64,000 bases of DNA from JAXGQD01 sp040766665 (GCA_040766665.1 JAXGQD010000006.1:62001-126000), one strand, 5' to 3'. Shown: positions 17,097 through 26,784, counted from the first letter of the stretch. Notes: generated from the letters alone by a model not told the origin. A program made the numbers and translations.

Positions 17097-18047
17097 ATGA
17101 ACTCGAAATTTGCAAAATTTGCACGTGAATATGGAATTATCCTTGTTTTCTTGGCACTGGTCATTGTTTTTACTATTCTTTCACCTGCATTCTCTTCGCT
17201 GATTAATGCCATGAACATCATTCGACAGATTTCAATGATGGGCATTGTGACCGTAGGATTCACATTCGTTCTGCTTGGTGGCGGGCTCGATCTTTCGGTT
17301 GGATCCCAAATAGCAATTATGAACATTACCGTTTCATACATGATTGTAAATTGGGGTGTGCAACCTATATTAGCAATTATTTTGGGTATCCTGTTGACCA
17401 CCGGAATAGGTTTCTTTAATGGCTACATGATAACCAAAACAGGAATCCCTCCGCTGATTGCCACCTTAGCCATGCAAACGGCTTTACGCGGTGCGACCTT
17501 CCTGATTTCAAAAGGTTATCCGATATATGGCATTCCTGACAGTTTGAAAATCATTGGACAAGGAAACCTGTTCGGTATTATTCCTATTCCCGGTTTAATC
17601 ATGATTGTTGTCATAATCCTAGGAATTATTCTCTTAGAAAAAACATACCTCGGGCGTCACTTTTATGCGCTCGGCAGCAATACGGAAGCCACCAGATTAT
17701 CAGGTATTAATGTACATTTCACCCGCACTTTAACCTATACCTTGCTTGGCTTTTTAACAGGTATTGCCGGCATGATTATGCTCTTTAGAGTCGGTTCGGG
17801 TCAGCCTAATATCGCGGATGCTTTTGAAATGAATGTCTTAACTGCAGCTGTCTTGGGTGGTGTCAGTGTTAATGGTGGTAAAGGAAATATTCCCGGAGCA
17901 ATCATTGGTGCAGCCATCATCGGTGTATTGAACAACGGCATGTCTATCATCGGTGCAAATGATTATTGGCAAAAAGTTATTACCGGGGTCGTTCTATTCT
18001 GTGTGGTCGTCTTTGATGGTTTAAGTCAGAAAAAACGCAAAGTATAA
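17097..18047 (+). CDS. Sugar ABC transporter permease (RbsC type)
   Basis: 316 residues, about eight to ten membrane spans, with the family's GGGLDLSVGSQIAIMN near residues 60-75 and GRHFYALGSNTEATRLSGI in the coupling loop, followed by AVLGGVSVNGGKGNIPGAIIGA. Completes a CUT2 transporter with the preceding two genes; RBS AGGAG at 17088. Confidence 0.92.
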   Translation: MNSKFAKFAREYGIILVFLALVIVFTILSPAFSSLINAMNIIRQISMMGIVTVGFTFVLLGGGLDLSVGSQIAIMNITVSYMIVNWGVQPILAIILGILLTTGIGFFNGYMITKTGIPPLIATLAMQTALRGATFLISKGYPIYGIPDSLKIIGQGNLFGIIPIPGLIMIVVIILGIILLEKTYLGRHFYALGSNTEATRLSGINVHFTRTLTYTLLGFLTGIAGMIMLFRVGSGQPNIADAFEMNVLTAAVLGGVSVNGGKGNIPGAIIGAAIIGVLNNGMSIIGANDYWQKVITGVVLFCVVVFDGLSQKKRKV

Positions 18048-18087
18048 GCTGAAAATCTATATGGAGTAAATCTGAGGATTAATCGAA

Positions 18088-19521
18088 ATGAAAAAACATG
18101 AGATTGGTTATGACCGTAAGAATATTGAAGCAGGAATCCTTCATTTTGGTGTTGGCGGTTTTCATAGAGCACATCAAGCCTATTATACGAACTTACTCTT
18201 AGAACATCCGGACCAATCATCGTGGGGCATTTGTGGTGCCATGATCAGACAGGAAGATGAGGCTTTATTCAAGAAATTAAAGAAGCAGAACATGAAGTAC
18301 GGTCTCACGGTATTCGGTCGTACCGGTTTCGACGAATACTACGAAATAGGTTCGATTGTAGAATTACTGTGGGGGAAAGATTCACCTCTGGAAATCATTG
18401 ATAAAATTGCTGATTCGGGCATTAAAATCATTAGCTTAACAATCACTGAGGGCGGCTACAAAATTGAAAAAGATTCGGGCGAGTTCGATTTAGAGAATGC
18501 GGATGTTTTGCATGACTTAAAGCATCCTTCAGACCCTAAAACAGTATTTGGCTATGTAGCTGCCGGACTTAAGAAAAGACGCGCGATGGGCAACGGTCCT
18601 ATCACAATTATGACCTGCGATAACTTACCACACAACGGAGATGTTTGTAAGAAAGCTTTTCTTTCTTTCATTAAAGCTGCTGACCAGGTTCTATTGGAAT
18701 GGGCTGATACAAATATCTCTTTTCCCAATACAATGGTTGATCGCATTACACCTGCCACACATCCGGAAGACGTCACCCGATTAAATGATTTGAGTAAGAG
18801 CGAAGACTTAGCCCCGGTTTTTTGCGAGGATTTCGTGCAGTGGGTTATTGAAGATAATTTTTTGGCTGGTCGACCAAATTGGGAACGTGTTGGTGTGGAG
18901 TTTACACAAGATGTCTCGAAGTTTGAGCAAATGAAACTGGGTTTTGTTAATTCAACTCATCAAATGCTTTCATTCTTAGCGGTACTTGCCGGATATAGAA
19001 AGGTGGATAAGGCTGTATCCAATAATATTTTGTATGAGTTGCTTGATCAGTACATGAGATTTGATGTAGAACCTCGCTTGGTACCACCCGAAAAAACGGA
19101 CTTTGCTTTATACAGACAAACGGTTTTAGAAAGACTGGGCAATAAAGCGGTCAGTGATCAGGTGCTCAGACTCTGTTCTGACGCGGCTAATAAAATTCCG
19201 GTTTATATGCTGAATATTATTAACGGTGTGATAAAAGAAAAGCAAAACTGTAACCGTATTGCGTTATTCGTTGCTGCCTACCGTAAATACCTACGGAGCA
19301 AACAAGACGATACCGGTCAGAGCTATGAAATTTTTGATCCGGCATTGACTGAGGGCGATTTAAAGCTCGTTCATAGCGATAATGCTACAGATTTTTTTGA
19401 TCTTAAATGCTTCACCGGATTTTTAATGAAAGATTCTAAAGATTTCATCGAGGCATACGAGAAGATGATCCGTTCATTAGCTGAAAACGGAGTTCTAAAA
19501 ACCATTGATTCCGTTATTTAA
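18088..19521 (+). CDS. Mannitol dehydrogenase family oxidoreductase (fructuronate reductase-like)
   Basis: 477 residues. N-terminal Rossmann domain with HFGVGGFHRAHQAYYT; central TMVDRITPAT and the catalytic Lys/Asn/His segment KLGFVNSTHQMLSF (about 293-306). Long-chain polyol dehydrogenases of this family include mannitol 2-dehydrogenase, fructuronate reductase and tagaturonate reductase, NAD(P)-dependent and cytosolic. Position within a ribose-type ABC operon with a Zn-dehydrogenase suggests oxidation of an imported polyol, or reduction of a ketoacid. I cannot choose among the substrates. Confidence 0.85.
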   Translation: MKKHEIGYDRKNIEAGILHFGVGGFHRAHQAYYTNLLLEHPDQSSWGICGAMIRQEDEALFKKLKKQNMKYGLTVFGRTGFDEYYEIGSIVELLWGKDSPLEIIDKIADSGIKIISLTITEGGYKIEKDSGEFDLENADVLHDLKHPSDPKTVFGYVAAGLKKRRAMGNGPITIMTCDNLPHNGDVCKKAFLSFIKAADQVLLEWADTNISFPNTMVDRITPATHPEDVTRLNDLSKSEDLAPVFCEDFVQWVIEDNFLAGRPNWERVGVEFTQDVSKFEQMKLGFVNSTHQMLSFLAVLAGYRKVDKAVSNNILYELLDQYMRFDVEPRLVPPEKTDFALYRQTVLERLGNKAVSDQVLRLCSDAANKIPVYMLNIINGVIKEKQNCNRIALFVAAYRKYLRSKQDDTGQSYEIFDPALTEGDLKLVHSDNATDFFDLKCFTGFLMKDSKDFIEAYEKMIRSLAENGVLKTIDSVI

Positions 19522-19570
19522 TTTCCAGATGAAGATTTAGTAAAAACAAAAAAAGAAAGAGGATACAACT

Positions 19571-20692
19571 ATGACCCCCAGAGAGAGAGTACTAGCCAGC
19601 TTAAACTTCAAAACACCTGACAGATTACCGACTGAGTTCGGTTCGACAAACTGTACATCAATCGCGAGAAAGGGATATGCAGAAGTAAAGAAGCTATTAG
19701 GCGTTGAGAAACCTGATGTGTTATTAATGGAAGACTTTCAACTCAGTATGATTGATGAAGAAGTACTTGAGCTGCTCGATACGGATACCCGTGGCGTTCC
19801 GGGAAAACCACATCGGTTTGACAAAACAATCATTGATGAAAACAGCTACTATGACAATTTTGGCATTAAATACTTGATGCCTGAAAATGGATTGTATTTC
19901 GACATGGTGGAAAATCCCTTGGCCAAAATGGAAACCTTAGAAGAAATTAAAGAGTATCAATGGCCGGATCCCAATAAACCTGAAGTCGTAGCCGGTCTAA
20001 GAGAACAGGCAAAAAAACTAAAAGAAGAAAACAAATACGCAATTGTCGGAGATATGGTCAATACCGGCGTCTTTGAGCCTACCCACTATTTACGTGGGTT
20101 CGAAAACTTCCTCATGGATCTGATGGTAGACCAAGACATTGCTCACTACCTATTAGAAAACATGTTGGCTTACCAATCCAAACGCTATGAAAACTATCTC
20201 AATGAAGTCGGTGAATACCTCGATATTGTGTTTGTTGGAGATGACCTTGCGAGCACGCAAACCACACTCATTTCTCCTGAAATATACCGAGAGATGGTCA
20301 AGCCATACCAAAAGGCATACTTTAAGTTCATTAAGAGCAAAACAAAAGCAAAACTTCTTTACCATTCCTGCGGTAATGTCACGCCTCTCATTGAGGACCT
20401 AATCGAGATTGGAGTTGATATTCTTAATCCCATTCAAGTAAATGCAAATGATATGGATACCAAAAAACTTAAAGAGTTATATGGTGACAGGCTGTGCTTT
20501 ATGGGGGCAATTGATACCAATACGGTTTTGCCTAATGGAACAGTAGAAGAAGTCCGAGAAGAAGTAAAAAGAAGAATTGAAGATTTAGGACCTTCGGGAT
20601 ATATCTTGACAGCCGTTCATGATATCCAAGCGGATGTACCTGCCAGAAATGTCATTGAAATGTACAAAGCAGCGAAAGAGTACAGATTTTGA
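19571..20692 (+). CDS. UroD superfamily protein (COG0407, methyltransferase-like)
   Basis: 373 residues beginning MTPRERVLASLNFKTPDRLP, a hallmark of the MtaA/UroD branch. Later motifs are DMVNTGVFEPTHYLRGFEN, VFVGDDLASTQTTLISPEIYREMVKPY, LYHSCGNVTPLIEDLIEIGVDILNPIQ (metal-binding His-Cys) and CFMGAIDTNTVLP. Members are common inside sugar operons of Clostridia, where their reaction is unknown; corrinoid methyl transfer is established only for some relatives. It overlaps the next gene by 4 bp. Different from the interrupted copy at 10151 and intact. Confidence 0.82.
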   Translation: MTPRERVLASLNFKTPDRLPTEFGSTNCTSIARKGYAEVKKLLGVEKPDVLLMEDFQLSMIDEEVLELLDTDTRGVPGKPHRFDKTIIDENSYYDNFGIKYLMPENGLYFDMVENPLAKMETLEEIKEYQWPDPNKPEVVAGLREQAKKLKEENKYAIVGDMVNTGVFEPTHYLRGFENFLMDLMVDQDIAHYLLENMLAYQSKRYENYLNEVGEYLDIVFVGDDLASTQTTLISPEIYREMVKPYQKAYFKFIKSKTKAKLLYHSCGNVTPLIEDLIEIGVDILNPIQVNANDMDTKKLKELYGDRLCFMGAIDTNTVLPNGTVEEVREEVKRRIEDLGPSGYILTAVHDIQADVPARNVIEMYKAAKEYRF

Positions 20693-21342
20693 TTAAAGAA
20701 AAATCGATTTTAGTGTACGGAGATTCTAATACCTGGGGTTATATCCCGGGTAGTAACGGGCAACGCTTTGAAAAACATCAGCGTTGGCCCGGAATCTTGC
20801 AAAAAGAGTTGGGTAAGGATTATCAAATCGTTGAAGAAGGCTTGTGTGGTAGAACCACTGTGATGGATGATTATGCAGAAGGTGAAGGCAGAAACGGATA
20901 CGCCCTACTAGCTCCTATTTTGGAATCGCATTTGCCTATTAATATCTTGATCATCATGTTAGGCACAAATGACCTGAAAAATCGTTTTGGCAAAAGCAGC
21001 TTGGATATCGCATTGAGTATTGCCTCTCTGGTAAAAAAGGCGAGAGAAGTCTTTTTCCAACAAGGTACACCAAAACATGAGGGACAAGAACCCAAAATTC
21101 TTGTTATTGTTCCGCCCCCGATTATTGAAACGGGTGATTATAAAACGACCTTTATTGGAGGCGCTGAGAAGTCAAAAGAGTTTAAACGAGACTTTGCTTT
21201 TATTGCCGAGCGCAATGCGTTTAATGTTTTCCAGACAGACTCATCCATTAAATCCAGTAATTTAGACGGCATTCATTTACCTCTTGAGCAGCATCAGATC
21301 TTAGGTAAATGCATAGCAGACTACATTAAAACATTGGGCTGA
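20689..21342 (+). CDS. SGNH/GDSL-type esterase
   Basis: 217 residues from a TTG start that overlaps the previous stop. Block I ILVYGDSNTWGY carries the nucleophile (Ser13), block II is GLCGRTT, block III LGTNDLKNR with the oxyanion Asn, and block V LDGIHLP has the catalytic Asp-His pair. No signal peptide, so it should act in the cytosol, probably deacylating an imported sugar or sugar acid, or a lactone. It resembles arylesterase/acyl-CoA thioesterase I-like hydrolases found in carbohydrate loci. Confidence 0.85.
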   Translation: MIKEKSILVYGDSNTWGYIPGSNGQRFEKHQRWPGILQKELGKDYQIVEEGLCGRTTVMDDYAEGEGRNGYALLAPILESHLPINILIIMLGTNDLKNRFGKSSLDIALSIASLVKKAREVFFQQGTPKHEGQEPKILVIVPPPIIETGDYKTTFIGGAEKSKEFKRDFAFIAERNAFNVFQTDSSIKSSNLDGIHLPLEQHQILGKCIADYIKTLG

Positions 21343-21376
21343 TGCGATAGAACGGAAAAATGAAAGGACCTCATCC

Positions 21377-22411
21377 ATGAAAAAAATGATGCAGCAAGTG
21401 GTTACTGCACCCCACAAAATTGAATTCGTCGAGACAGACCTACCGGAAATGCGTGAGGGTTGTGTATTAATAAAAGTGATGCGGATGGGAATTTGCGGAA
21501 GCGACATTCATGTTTTTCATGGGCAACATCCATATACCAGCTACCCTATCACACAAGGACACGAAATTTCCGGCCTTGTCGTTGAAGTGGCTGAAGATGT
21601 CAAACACATAAAAGCCGGTCAAAAAGTAACTATCGAGCCTCAAGTGGTCTGTGGAGAATGTTATCCATGTAGACATGGAAAGTATAATCTTTGCGATAAT
21701 CTGAAAGTCATGGGATTTCAGACAACCGGGGCGGCTAGTGAATACTTTTTAGTACATCAATCAAAAGTTGATGTCCTTCCTGATAGCATGACTTATGACG
21801 AAGGGGCGCTTATTGAACCACTTGCCGTTGTAGTACACGCGTGTCGTCAGGCCGGAGATGTTAAGGATAAAAATGTCATTGTCATTGGTTCAGGACCTAT
21901 CGGAGTGTTACTTATACAAACACTAAAAGCACTAGGCACAAAAACAGTGATGGCAACAGATATTTCAGACTATCGTTTGCAACTGGCTAAATCGAGTGGG
22001 GCAGATTTCGTATTCAATACTGAAAATGAAGATTTTGGAAAAGCGGTAATTGAAACCTTTGGTAAAGATAAGGCCGATTTGATTTTCGATTGTGCCGGTA
22101 CGAACACCTCTATGGCTAACGCGATAGAGCACGCACGTAAAGGCAGCATGATCATCTTGGTCGCAGTCTTCGCAAAAATGGCTGAGGTCGATTTGGCAAA
22201 ACTAAATGACTCAGAAATCGATTTAAACTCGACTATGATGTACAGGCATGAAGATTACATCGACGCAATTCGCTTAGTGAGTGAGGGCAAAATCAATCTT
22301 GAATCAATCATAAGTAAACATTTCGATTTTAAAGACTTTCAAAAAGCTTATGAGCATATCGATAATAATAAAGAAAGCACCATGAAGGTTCTAATCGACA
22401 TCAATCCATAA
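21377..22411 (+). CDS. Zinc-dependent alcohol/sorbitol dehydrogenase
   Basis: 344 residues of the medium-chain dehydrogenase family. Catalytic zinc residues in GICGSDIHVFHG and GHEISG; structural zinc cysteines in CGECYPCRHGKYNLC; NAD-binding GSGPIGVLL. Members oxidise sugar alcohols or L-threonine-like substrates. It is the last gene of the ROK-linked operon and is followed by a clear hairpin terminator. Confidence 0.88.
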   Translation: MKKMMQQVVTAPHKIEFVETDLPEMREGCVLIKVMRMGICGSDIHVFHGQHPYTSYPITQGHEISGLVVEVAEDVKHIKAGQKVTIEPQVVCGECYPCRHGKYNLCDNLKVMGFQTTGAASEYFLVHQSKVDVLPDSMTYDEGALIEPLAVVVHACRQAGDVKDKNVIVIGSGPIGVLLIQTLKALGTKTVMATDISDYRLQLAKSSGADFVFNTENEDFGKAVIETFGKDKADLIFDCAGTNTSMANAIEHARKGSMIILVAVFAKMAEVDLAKLNDSEIDLNSTMMYRHEDYIDAIRLVSEGKINLESIISKHFDFKDFQKAYEHIDNNKESTMKVLIDINP

Positions 22412-22438
22412 AAGCTAGAAATTTTTACGGAAAATAGT

Positions 22439-22500
22439 AAAAAGCGGATAACACGTAGCTCTCAAAATACGATTTTGAAACGCTCGATTATCCGCTTTTC
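22439..22500. terminator. Inverted-repeat terminator after the dehydrogenase
   Basis: AAAAGCGGATAA (22440-22451) pairs with TTATCCGCTTTT (22488-22499) across a 36-base loop that can pair further. A/T tails on both sides make it bidirectional, serving the convergent small secreted protein gene as well. Confidence 0.7.
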
Positions 22501-22551
22501 TTACTGTTGCTTATTCCTTAAGGAACAAGTCCCCCAAACAGTAATCAGAAC

Positions 22552-22905
22552 TTATCTTTGTCCTTTTTTCATGCCGCTGCCGTCGAGAGGACGAACACCG
22601 TCGTTGACACAATCAACACCTGAGCCATCACGCAGGCGCTGGCCGCCGCCATTCATACCGGCACCTCTTTGTCCTTGGCTGCCTTTTTGTCCTTTGCGTC
22701 CGCCTTGCATCTGGCCTGAACCGGCTCCTGCACCAGTGCCGTCAAGCGGTCTTTCTTGATTGAAATTCGGGCAATCTTCATTGACACAAATACCTGTGCC
22801 TGTACCGTCACCAGGGCCGTTACCATAACCTGCAGCAGAAACGCCGCTGATGGAACCTGTAACTAAAACTAACGCTAAAGCTAAACTAACTAAACCTTTT
22901 TTCAT
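22552..22905 (-). CDS. Small secreted Gly-rich protein with RPLDG repeats
   Basis: 117 residues from ATG 22905 behind CGGAGG. Signal peptide MKKGLVSLALALVLVTGSISGVSAA with an AXA cleavage site. The mature part is rich in Gly, Gln and Arg and has two related blocks: CVNEDCPNFNQERPLDGTG near the front and VDCVNDGVRPLDGSG at the end, so two CVN(E)D-type motifs with cysteines. I do not recognise the family. Small exported Gly-rich proteins of this kind occur in Clostridia as one-off genes. Possible roles include metal or surface binding, but nothing here proves one. Confidence 0.65.
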   Translation of the reverse strand: MKKGLVSLALALVLVTGSISGVSAAGYGNGPGDGTGTGICVNEDCPNFNQERPLDGTGAGAGSGQMQGGRKGQKGSQGQRGAGMNGGGQRLRDGSGVDCVNDGVRPLDGSGMKKGQR

Positions 22906-23042
22906 GATAATAACCTCCGTAAGGAATTTTGTGTTTTTAAGGCCTTCACCTCTAATACGAAGCAGAGACGCTTTTCCTTGCACTCATGTAAAAAGATTTT
23001 GTAGGACTAATACTCTAATACGTCTAAGTCAAAACTAGATTC

Positions 23043-24311
23043 TTACCATAGATTTCCCGATGTATCAAAAGGAATGGGTTCAGCGCTACCGATAATCTCA
23101 ATATTCGGATTTTCCATGGCTTCATCTAGTAATGCTTCTGATATCCAGATGTGTTCGATATCTCTTGTATTCACTATGCGGATAACCCGAGCTTTTTCGG
23201 GTTTTTTACAAGAAGCGGTAATCAAACCCGCTGCTATGGCATCTTTATCACATTCCATAACCATGGGAATTTTTGCAGCGATGGGTTCCAGACTGGTTAA
23301 AACATTTGGATAAGTCTTGGAAAAAATCATCTTTTTGAATAGACGATTAGTTGTAACATCAAAAGTTCCTACCCCGGTCGCGTTTCCCTGTGTTTCATCT
23401 GAAAGGTCTAAAACAATACGTCGAGTTGCTTTAATTCCACCTTTTTTGTATTGCGTAAGGAAAGCACCGGTAATGTTCGGATCTGCCCCATCGCCAGAGA
23501 AGTTTTTTCCGATTTTATCTACAATAAGTAAGTCGATTTCTGGAAATAGGATTGAACCCATAAGTGATTTTGCTTTTTCGAGCAACTTGGGTTCTTCAGA
23601 TTCGATTTTTTCGGGTGGTACTATCTGAATGAATGCTGTTTCATCATAAGCGTTTTCAATTATTCCAACACCGAATAGGACTTCGGATTTCTCCAAGATG
23701 CATTTACCAATGTCATGGACCATATCAGACATGATGTCATAGCCTCCACCATGACAAATGCTGGCTCCATATTGCTTGCCCATTCCAATAGCCATCATTT
23801 TCATAAGACCACTCTCATATTTGCCAGTAAATGCTGTATGTGGCTTTATCCTTCCGACAACTATGATTCCTTCTGCTTTTGCCGCATGTTCATCGATAAA
23901 GACCTCTATACCTTTTTCGGTCTTGCCTATTTGAATAACATTCATAGATGATTTAATGGGACATCCCATGGTTTTTTCGTTAATGGAATACCCCTCAAGA
24001 ATATCTAATTGACCTTCAGCAGTTGCCCCGCCATGGCTACCCATTGCCGGAAAAATGAATGGCTTACATCCCTCAGATTTGCAATAGTCAACAATGATTT
24101 TTAATATCTTGCTGATATTTGTGATGCCTCGACTTCCACCTGTAATGGCGATTGTTTGGCCTGTCTTCAACTTATGGCTGATTTTTAGATCCTCAAGCTG
24201 GGTAATCATTTCATGTTCATAATCAGACACACGTGGACGGGAAAAGATTTGCTTTACAGCAATCATTTTTGGAAGCTTAGTTTTTTGAACCAACTGAGAA
24301 TAGTACTCCAT
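23043..24311 (-). CDS. LarA-like (DUF2088) nickel-pincer racemase/epimerase
   Basis: 422 residues from ATG 24311 with AGGGA upstream (GTG at 24323 is a weaker alternative). LarA catalytic and cofactor residues appear to be kept: His93 in AMGSHGGAT, His158 in GRIKPHTAF, a Lys near 171 in GLMKMMAIG and His187 in ICHGGG; the C-terminal half contains DKIGKNFSGDGADPNITG. LarA uses the nickel-pincer nucleotide made by LarB, LarC and LarE to racemise lactate; relatives epimerise other 2-hydroxy acids, including sugar acids. No larBCE is in this window. Divergent from the GntR/Liv locus, so it probably serves the same substrate pathway. Substrate unknown. Confidence 0.78.
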   Translation of the reverse strand: MEYYSQLVQKTKLPKMIAVKQIFSRPRVSDYEHEMITQLEDLKISHKLKTGQTIAITGGSRGITNISKILKIIVDYCKSEGCKPFIFPAMGSHGGATAEGQLDILEGYSINEKTMGCPIKSSMNVIQIGKTEKGIEVFIDEHAAKAEGIIVVGRIKPHTAFTGKYESGLMKMMAIGMGKQYGASICHGGGYDIMSDMVHDIGKCILEKSEVLFGVGIIENAYDETAFIQIVPPEKIESEEPKLLEKAKSLMGSILFPEIDLLIVDKIGKNFSGDGADPNITGAFLTQYKKGGIKATRRIVLDLSDETQGNATGVGTFDVTTNRLFKKMIFSKTYPNVLTSLEPIAAKIPMVMECDKDAIAAGLITASCKKPEKARVIRIVNTRDIEHIWISEALLDEAMENPNIEIIGSAEPIPFDTSGNLW

Positions 24312-24705
24312 GATATCCCTCACGCTAAACTGTCGTTTTCGTTAAGAAAACCAAACACAACTTTCAATGATTATATTATAAGAATCACCTTATACTACAT
24401 TGGTGCATGTGATTTTCATTGGTTTTTAATTGGCAAAGTGGTATAAAATAAACCAAAATGACGATTAAAATTTATTGATTTTAGGAATATTGCACTAATA
24501 ATTTTGAATAATTCTGACAAGATGACTTAATTTCATTTTCAGGAACTCCATGACTGAGTTAAATTCAATTGACGAAAAAGACGCATCAACTGAAAATATT
24601 ACTAGTTGTAATTTATAAATTGGGACTAACAAAATTGCGTTTTTGTTGTCAAATAGTCTAGATATCACTAAAACGATTAAAAGTTGTTCAGGCAAAAGGA
24701 TTATT
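24312..24705. other. Divergent regulatory spacer between larA-like and gntR
   Basis: No gene in 390 bases. AT-rich with two candidate operators: TGGTATAAAATAAACCA (about 24441-24457, TGGT/ACCA half sites) and AACAAAA-ttgcgt-TTTTGTT (24628-24647). Confidence 0.5.
24628..24647. promoter_or_regulatory. Palindrome upstream of gntR, possible operator
   Basis: AACAAAA (24628-24634) and TTTTGTT (24641-24647) are inverted around a 6-base spacer, 59 bases before the regulator ATG. Position and symmetry suit a FadR-type GntR dimer; only one copy is seen. Confidence 0.35.
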
Positions 24706-25423
24706 ATGACTACAAACAGGAAGATTAAAAAGAAGAAGTTATCAGACGAAGTCACGATAAAGTTTCGTGAGTTTATCGCCAGCGGTCGATTTGCACCGGG
24801 AGAAAAAATACCATCTGAAAGAAAGCTGGCTGATGAGATAGGTGTAAGCAGAACCGTCATTCGAGAAGCTCTTGTAAAACTTGTTGACCAAGGATATTTA
24901 AGAAAGGCAAACAGTTACTACTACATTAAAGAATCCAGTATAGAGACTTTGCTCAATATAGCATTGCTGGATTTTGAGCTTAATGATGATCTTGTGGTAG
25001 ATCTTTTGGCTGTTAGGACCTTACTTGAACTTTATATAGCCAGCAAGGCGGCAGAACGAGCTACCCATGAAGACATTGCTCAAATGCAAATGTGTATCGA
25101 CAAAATGAAAGAGCAATTGACGGAAGGTCATCTTGATTATGAAACTGAAACATCCTTTCATTATGCATTGACTAAAGCAGCCAAAAACAGGGTAATCGAT
25201 AGCATTTATAGTCTCTGCGGAGAAATTCTATATAGCGCAGGTAAAAGCTCCTTTACGCAGCACAGAAAAAGGTATCACAATCAGCGCAGTTGAGGAGCAC
25301 CAGGCCATACTGGATGCGGTAAAAGCCAAAGATGCAAAGCTGGCAGAAATGCAAATGCAGAATCATTTGCGCTATGCATCACACAATATCATCTCAAATT
25401 TTAAGAAAAGCAAGAATGAATAA
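24706..25423 (+). CDS. GntR/FadR-family regulator (frameshifted near its C-terminus)
   Basis: ATG at 24706 with AAAGGA upstream. Winged helix at 15-75 (FAPGEKIPSERKLADEIGVSRTVIREALVKLVDQGYLRK), then the FCD ligand domain (VRTLLELYIASKAAERA, TSFHYALTKAAKN). The frame ends early at 25293, but the expected FCD end (ISAVEEHQAILDAVKAKDAKLAEM) continues in another frame to TAA 25421-25423. Removing one A from the run at 25266-25270 joins them into 238 residues, the normal length. FCD regulators sense organic acids such as hexuronates, lactate or galactonate. It likely controls the larA-like and Liv-type genes around it. The indel may be error or loss of function. Confidence 0.75.
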
Positions 25424-25492
25424 ATCTGGAAATAAGGAGGAGTAATTTTTAGTACATTGGCAAAATCAACAAAATAGACGGAGGATCTTAGA

Positions 25493-26784
25493 ATGAAAAA
25501 ATTTAAAGGATTAAAAAAGACCATTTCACTATTATGCGTTAGTACTTTATTGGCAGGTGTTTTAATGTCCTGCGGTGGAGCAGCAACGACCGTTACTACA
25601 ACATCAGCAGCCGCCGCAACCGCAGCTGCCGGTGAAACTACAGCCGCTCCGGCAGCAGCTGGCGAAACAACTGCAGCCCCGGCAGCCGAAGCTGAAACAA
25701 CCGCAGCTCAGGCAGCAACAGGTGAGCCTATTCTCATCGGTGTTTCAACAGCGATTACCGGTTCATCACCTTTAGACGGTGAGCGTACCAAGCAAGGCGT
25801 AGAGTTGGCAGTAAAAGAGATCAATGAAAAAGGTGGCGTTTTGGGTCGTCCCTTACAGCTTTTGATTGAAGATGACTAAAACCTCGCAAATATCTCGGTC
25901 AACGTTGCAAATAAACTGCAAAGCCAAGATATTGTTGCACAACTAGGCCCACAAAAATCCGGAAATACAAAGGCGATTGAATCTATTAGCAAGAAGAACG
26001 GGGTTCCTTCCTTGTTGGCTCAACAAGCCCTTCATTGCTGGATTTCAATAATGAATATTTCTTTAGAATCCGCGCATCTGACAAATTAGTTGCACAAACT
26101 GCAGCGAAGTTTGCGGTTGAATCGCTCGGTGCAAAGAACATTGGTATTCTTTACAATAATGACGACTATGGCATGGGTGCAAAGAATGTTTTAGAAGCTT
26201 ACTTGCAAGCACAGAATATCCCTTTCGTAGCAGAAGGCCATAATACCGGTGACAAAGATATGACCGGTCAAATTATGAAAATTAAAGATGCAAATGTTGA
26301 TGCGATAGTATTATGGACACATGCCCCTGAGAGTGCAATCGTTGCTCGTCAGCTTGATGAATTAGTTCCTGATATCCCTGTCGTTGCAAGTCCAACTTAC
26401 ACAAACCAGGACTTCTTCAACTTGGTTGATGCTGCTGCAATCGAAGGTGACTACTCAATAGCGGATTTCTCTACCGATGAAGACACACCAGAGATGCAAG
26501 ATTATGTTGCACGATTCAATGCAGCTTACAATGTTACCCCTGAACTCTTCAGCACCACATACTACCAAGGCATCTATATTTTAGCTGACGCCATTACGCG
26601 TGCAGGTAGCACTGACCGTGAAGCGGTTCGCAAAGCACTTTCAGAGACCACAGGTTTCAAAGGTGTTATGAGTAATGTTGACTGCAATAGTAAGGGCGAA
26701 ATGATTCACGAAGTAACAATTGTTCAACTCAAAGACAAAGTCCCTGTAATGAAAGAAAAAGTCACTTTTGATATAGAAGAATAA
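25493..26784 (+). pseudogene. LivK-type ABC substrate-binding lipoprotein, broken
   Basis: Start ATG 25493 after GGAGG. Lipoprotein signal ends LAGVLMSC, followed by a GETTAAPAA-type Ala/Thr linker and the binding fold (EPILIGVSTAITGSSPLDGERTKQGVELAVKEIN). TAA at 25877-25879 interrupts the frame, and near 26018-26030 a one-base loss shifts it: VPSLLA... must be joined to TSPSLLDFNNEYFFRIRASDKLVAQ. The rest (26035-26784) is intact: NIGILYNNDDYG, DANVDAIVLWTHAPESAI and ITRAGSTDREAVRKALSETTGF. Restored length about 430 residues. Two lesions make plain base-calling error less likely than for single-indel genes, though both are possible. Without it the Liv-type transporter lacks its visible binding protein. 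Confidence 0.82.
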
